Shown here: positions 62,701 to 64,000 of the stretch, piece after piece
How positions within the stretch are numbered: position 1 is the first letter of the stretch
Layout of the letters: the number at the start of each line of letters is the position of its first letter
Origin: DASPLX01 sp035627375
GTDB lineage: Bacteria > Pseudomonadota > Gammaproteobacteria > Burkholderiales > Burkholderiaceae_D
Direction: 5' to 3'
DNA: 64,000 bases
Assembly: GCA_035627375.1 (NCBI GenBank)
Contig: DASPLX010000010.1
Location: 1-64,000, forward strand
Position numbers and translations under genes: made by a program
Notes under the pieces: generated by a model
The model's input: only the letters and a program-made list of their open reading frames with translations
Database searches by the model: none
Told to the model about the DNA's origin: nothing

Positions 62701-62703
62701 TAG
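59701..62703 (+). CDS. Large AAA_16-type ATPase with TPR-like C-terminus
   Basis: A protein of 1000 residues. The N-terminal AAA_16/STAND-type module has Walker A GGAGIGKS (55-62) and Walker B PLVLFLDDVQWID near 180-190, preceded by VYGREREKARIL. A winged-helix-like stretch follows, then an alpha-helical, TPR-like region for roughly the last 600 residues (e.g. ALERVDRLLQRPMPRPDLANANN). This matches the middle of the large kinase-AAA-GAF-histidine-kinase proteins seen in many bacteria, but both the N-terminal Ser/Thr kinase and the C-terminal signalling modules are missing. Start uncertain (59617 and 59641 also possible; no clear ribosome site). Confidence 0.75.
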   Translation: MEKQSERAFVDAQDYSGRFELPVSVYGREREKARILEAYRRMRQSGKASLIVVAGGAGIGKSALIRDLHDSMTVKGGSFASGKCDQYRSGIPYAPLTQALDELLRQLLTDPLEVLADRRRRIQQAVGIYGQIIVDILPRLRLVIGKQAPAPEVPDAEAQRRIFRVFRQFIAALGDPGRPLVLFLDDVQWIDNGSRQLVEYLLTDPDTTNLVVIVACRNDESDDQRRLAASLAALRERDVDALNIVLAPLPQETLNRLIADALQADPASCEPLTRQIFKRSNGNPLFSIEFLRALKQDGSLYHDPAGGRWMWDLDWIAGRNLPNSVLELMLGKMKHLPPVAQALLRVAACIGNTFALNHLASAAGVELDDARRYLEPAANESLVHLSGGHGRFLHDRIQQAAYSTIPMAELSVTHLRIAQVLMSCRSEDTADLFDLANHYNLGASLLSDSEEREKVALLNLEAGRKAKAAAAYVAAGRYFEAGTALLDESSWHDCFRLAFDLRFEQAYCALMLGRLDEALERVDRLLQRPMPRPDLANANNLKVLLHVLRGESHEARDSALACLRGFGADLPAHPTSEEIEHECDLIWKNMNGRSIESLIDLPLMTDPDKLAVARVLASLILPGAFTDMKLAYMVQSHMVNFCLLHGVAKELVYGLASFEVVAGAIFRRYADAYRFTRLADRLVDKHAFATEKAKSLMFIGLAAFWAQPLEEAIDNIESCFHAAVANDDLAYACYSLMYQTPHLFMAGMLLGDLSDRIAKNLGFVRGLQVRDAIDNLLSQSRFVAALQGRTASMSDFDGDSFERQSFEAELREGRMPQIISAYWVFRLQASYLARDEAGALEIMEKANDYFWAASNTVYEFMHVYFSGLVMAAAWDAASPDDRRRWRPMLEQHQKLLDIWAAHQPATFGDKNALLLAEIARIDGRDFDAMRHYEQAISAADGNGYFQFAGIACERAAEFHRQRGSVAAADRHVVAMRRYFLRWGAHAKVAQIDARHPNVRA

Positions 62704-62746
62704 GGCTGAAAGGCCTCGGCCGGCACTCCGTCTTTGCGGGCCTTGC

Positions 62747-64000
62747 TCAATTCAATAGCGCAGCCAAGGCCTGGAAGTCGAAGCCGTCGCGCGCGCGTTG
62801 CATCCATTCGGCGCCGCCGGGCCGCTTCCCGAGAGAGAACAGCACCGTGATCAATCGGATGCGATACGGATTCTTCTTGTCGAAATAATCCGGATCCGCG
62901 ACAAATCCCATGGCATGCTCGGCGTCGCCCGGACGAATATTGACCAGGTCGTACTCCGACAACGCCTCGCTGATATCCGTGGATATCCGTTCTGCATGCG
63001 CCTTCTTGATCGCTTTCGCCTTCGACGACAACGCTGCCGATTGCGCGCGCAGGCGGGCGGCTCCCTGCTGATCTCCCGCGCGCGCCGCCTGCTGCGCTTG
63101 TCTTTCGAGAGTACGCGCCTCGCGGTTCAGGTCGTCGTGCTCTTGCTGCCGGTCCGGCGGCAGCGAACGCAACTGATGGAGGCGCGCGTCAAGCTGCTTG
63201 CGTCCCTGGCCGTCGGAGTCGCCCCAGACCGCGGGCGCGGCCAGTTCTTCCACGGAAAAGCTTGCCTTGTAACGCTTCGCATCCGCCACCGCCTTCTCGA
63301 ATCCGCGGGTCCAGGCCGGATAGACGGCGTCGAGCCGGTGCCGCGTCTCTTCCTCGAGTTCCTTCATCGACGCCAGATAACGTTCGGCGCCTTCCGGGTC
63401 GCTCTTTTGCAGCATTGCATAGGTCTTCCGTACCGATGCCTGGTCTTGCGGCGGACGGGTGCGAACCGGATCCTTCATCCAGTCGGCCAGCTTGCGCTCG
63501 CGGGCCGCGATTTCGCGATCGAGACGTTGCCCCAATGTCTCCGGAATCCATGGCATGCGTCCGTCCTTCGTCATGTAGACCCAGCCGTTGTAGCGCGGGT
63601 ATCCGGCCACCGTACCCTCGAACTTCGGCATGAAGGAGGCGCCGGGAGGCATCATGGCCGCGGCCGACGGATTGAAGAAGACGCCAATCTGACCGACCGC
63701 AGCCGCGATGCGATCGGCCTGCGGGATCACGTCGCATTCCCCGCGCCAGACATGATGCCCGACGGTGCCGTATTCCGGATAGGCATTCACGAACATGCGC
63801 GCGGAGGTGAAATCGTAGGGCCCGATCGCGATCATGGTCCGCATCCTGACCGGAACGTGGGAGTCCATATAGGCTTGGTTTTTCCGGATGATGCTTTCCG
63901 CGGCGAGCACCGCCTTGCGCAGGGTTGCCGCCGGCGGCTTCGTCGATGCGTCCTGTTCGTCGCGCGGCGCCCAGCATTGCGTCTGCGCATGGGCAAGGCC
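62747..64000 (-). CDS. Exported coiled-coil protein of unknown function (partial)
   Basis: The frame is open to the right edge, so the gene is truncated at its 5' end. The last visible upstream codons read GLAHAQTQ, the end of a signal peptide, so the start is just outside the window. The mature protein begins with SIIRKNQAYMDSHVPVRMRTM and a globular part with IAIGPYDFTSARMFVNAYPEYG. It has a central charged region and a coiled coil near RTLERQAQQAARAGDQQGAAR, and ends with ARDGFDFQALAALLN. No family was recognised. It converges on the AAA_16 gene with a gap of 43 bases. Confidence 0.7.
   Translation of the reverse strand, partial: GLAHAQTQCWAPRDEQDASTKPPAATLRKAVLAAESIIRKNQAYMDSHVPVRMRTMIAIGPYDFTSARMFVNAYPEYGTVGHHVWRGECDVIPQADRIAAAVGQIGVFFNPSAAAMMPPGASFMPKFEGTVAGYPRYNGWVYMTKDGRMPWIPETLGQRLDREIAARERKLADWMKDPVRTRPPQDQASVRKTYAMLQKSDPEGAERYLASMKELEEETRHRLDAVYPAWTRGFEKAVADAKRYKASFSVEELAAPAVWGDSDGQGRKQLDARLHQLRSLPPDRQQEHDDLNREARTLERQAQQAARAGDQQGAARLRAQSAALSSKAKAIKKAHAERISTDISEALSEYDLVNIRPGDAEHAMGFVADPDYFDKKNPYRIRLITVLFSLGKRPGGAEWMQRARDGFDFQALAALLN

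Overview
The window looks like a chromosomal segment of a high-GC betaproteobacterium, most likely Burkholderiales of the Oxalobacteraceae type (Herbaspirillum/Noviherbaspirillum/Massilia relatives). The evidence is a strongly GC-biased third codon position, the order rpsP-rimM-trmD-rplS-CoA pyrophosphatase-CobD/CbiB-like protein, the many c-di-GMP and chemotaxis proteins, and betaproteobacterial families such as DUF3579 and the TAXI-TRAP/DUF1850 module. The genus cannot be fixed from sequence reading alone. No rRNA, tRNA or CRISPR was seen.

Bases 1-4500 are an AT-richer accessory block. Four short minus-strand genes of unknown function (about 2684 down to 114) are separated by three imperfect palindromes with the end boxes of integron attC sites (2316-2372, 1864-1932, 736-791). 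No integrase gene is visible, so the block resembles an attC cluster without integrase. A truncated IS110/IS1111-type transposase lies at one cassette boundary, and near-identical 11-bp direct repeats (81-91 and 2695-2705) bracket the block. Next to it is a decaying three-gene operon: a zeta-toxin-like kinase, a 56-residue helical protein and a nuclease-like pseudogene.

From 4504 to about 30000 the content is mainly core: glnS; a TetR/metallo-beta-lactamase-fold pair with a candidate operator; a PAS-GAF-GGDEF-EAL-REC phosphodiesterase; a DUF1223 protein; a LytS/LytTR two-component pair; a CaiB CoA-transferase; a glycerophosphodiesterase; a two-repeat exported protein; alaS; tusA; etfBA with a palindromic operator candidate; an acyl-CoA dehydrogenase; and the rpsP-rimM-trmD-rplS cluster followed by a Nudix CoA pyrophosphatase and a CobD/CbiB-like membrane protein.

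From 30000 to 47400: a DUF3579 protein, a LolA-like/SRPBCC pair, a CHASE-PAS-GGDEF-EAL protein, fumC, a chemoreceptor, a LysR regulator, a histidine phosphatase/acyl-CoA dehydrogenase operon split by a 270-bp MITE-like element, a TAXI-TRAP transporter (binding protein, hairpin, fused permease, DUF1850), and a second chemoreceptor.

From 47458 to 64000: a tightly packed cydA-cydB-tamA-tamB run on the minus strand; an acidic repeat protein; a small exported protein with an SRPBCC-like partner; an arsenate reductase/aquaporin/GNAT operon without arsR; a 1001-residue AAA_16/TPR ATPase; and the C-terminal part of an exported coiled-coil protein that runs off the right edge.
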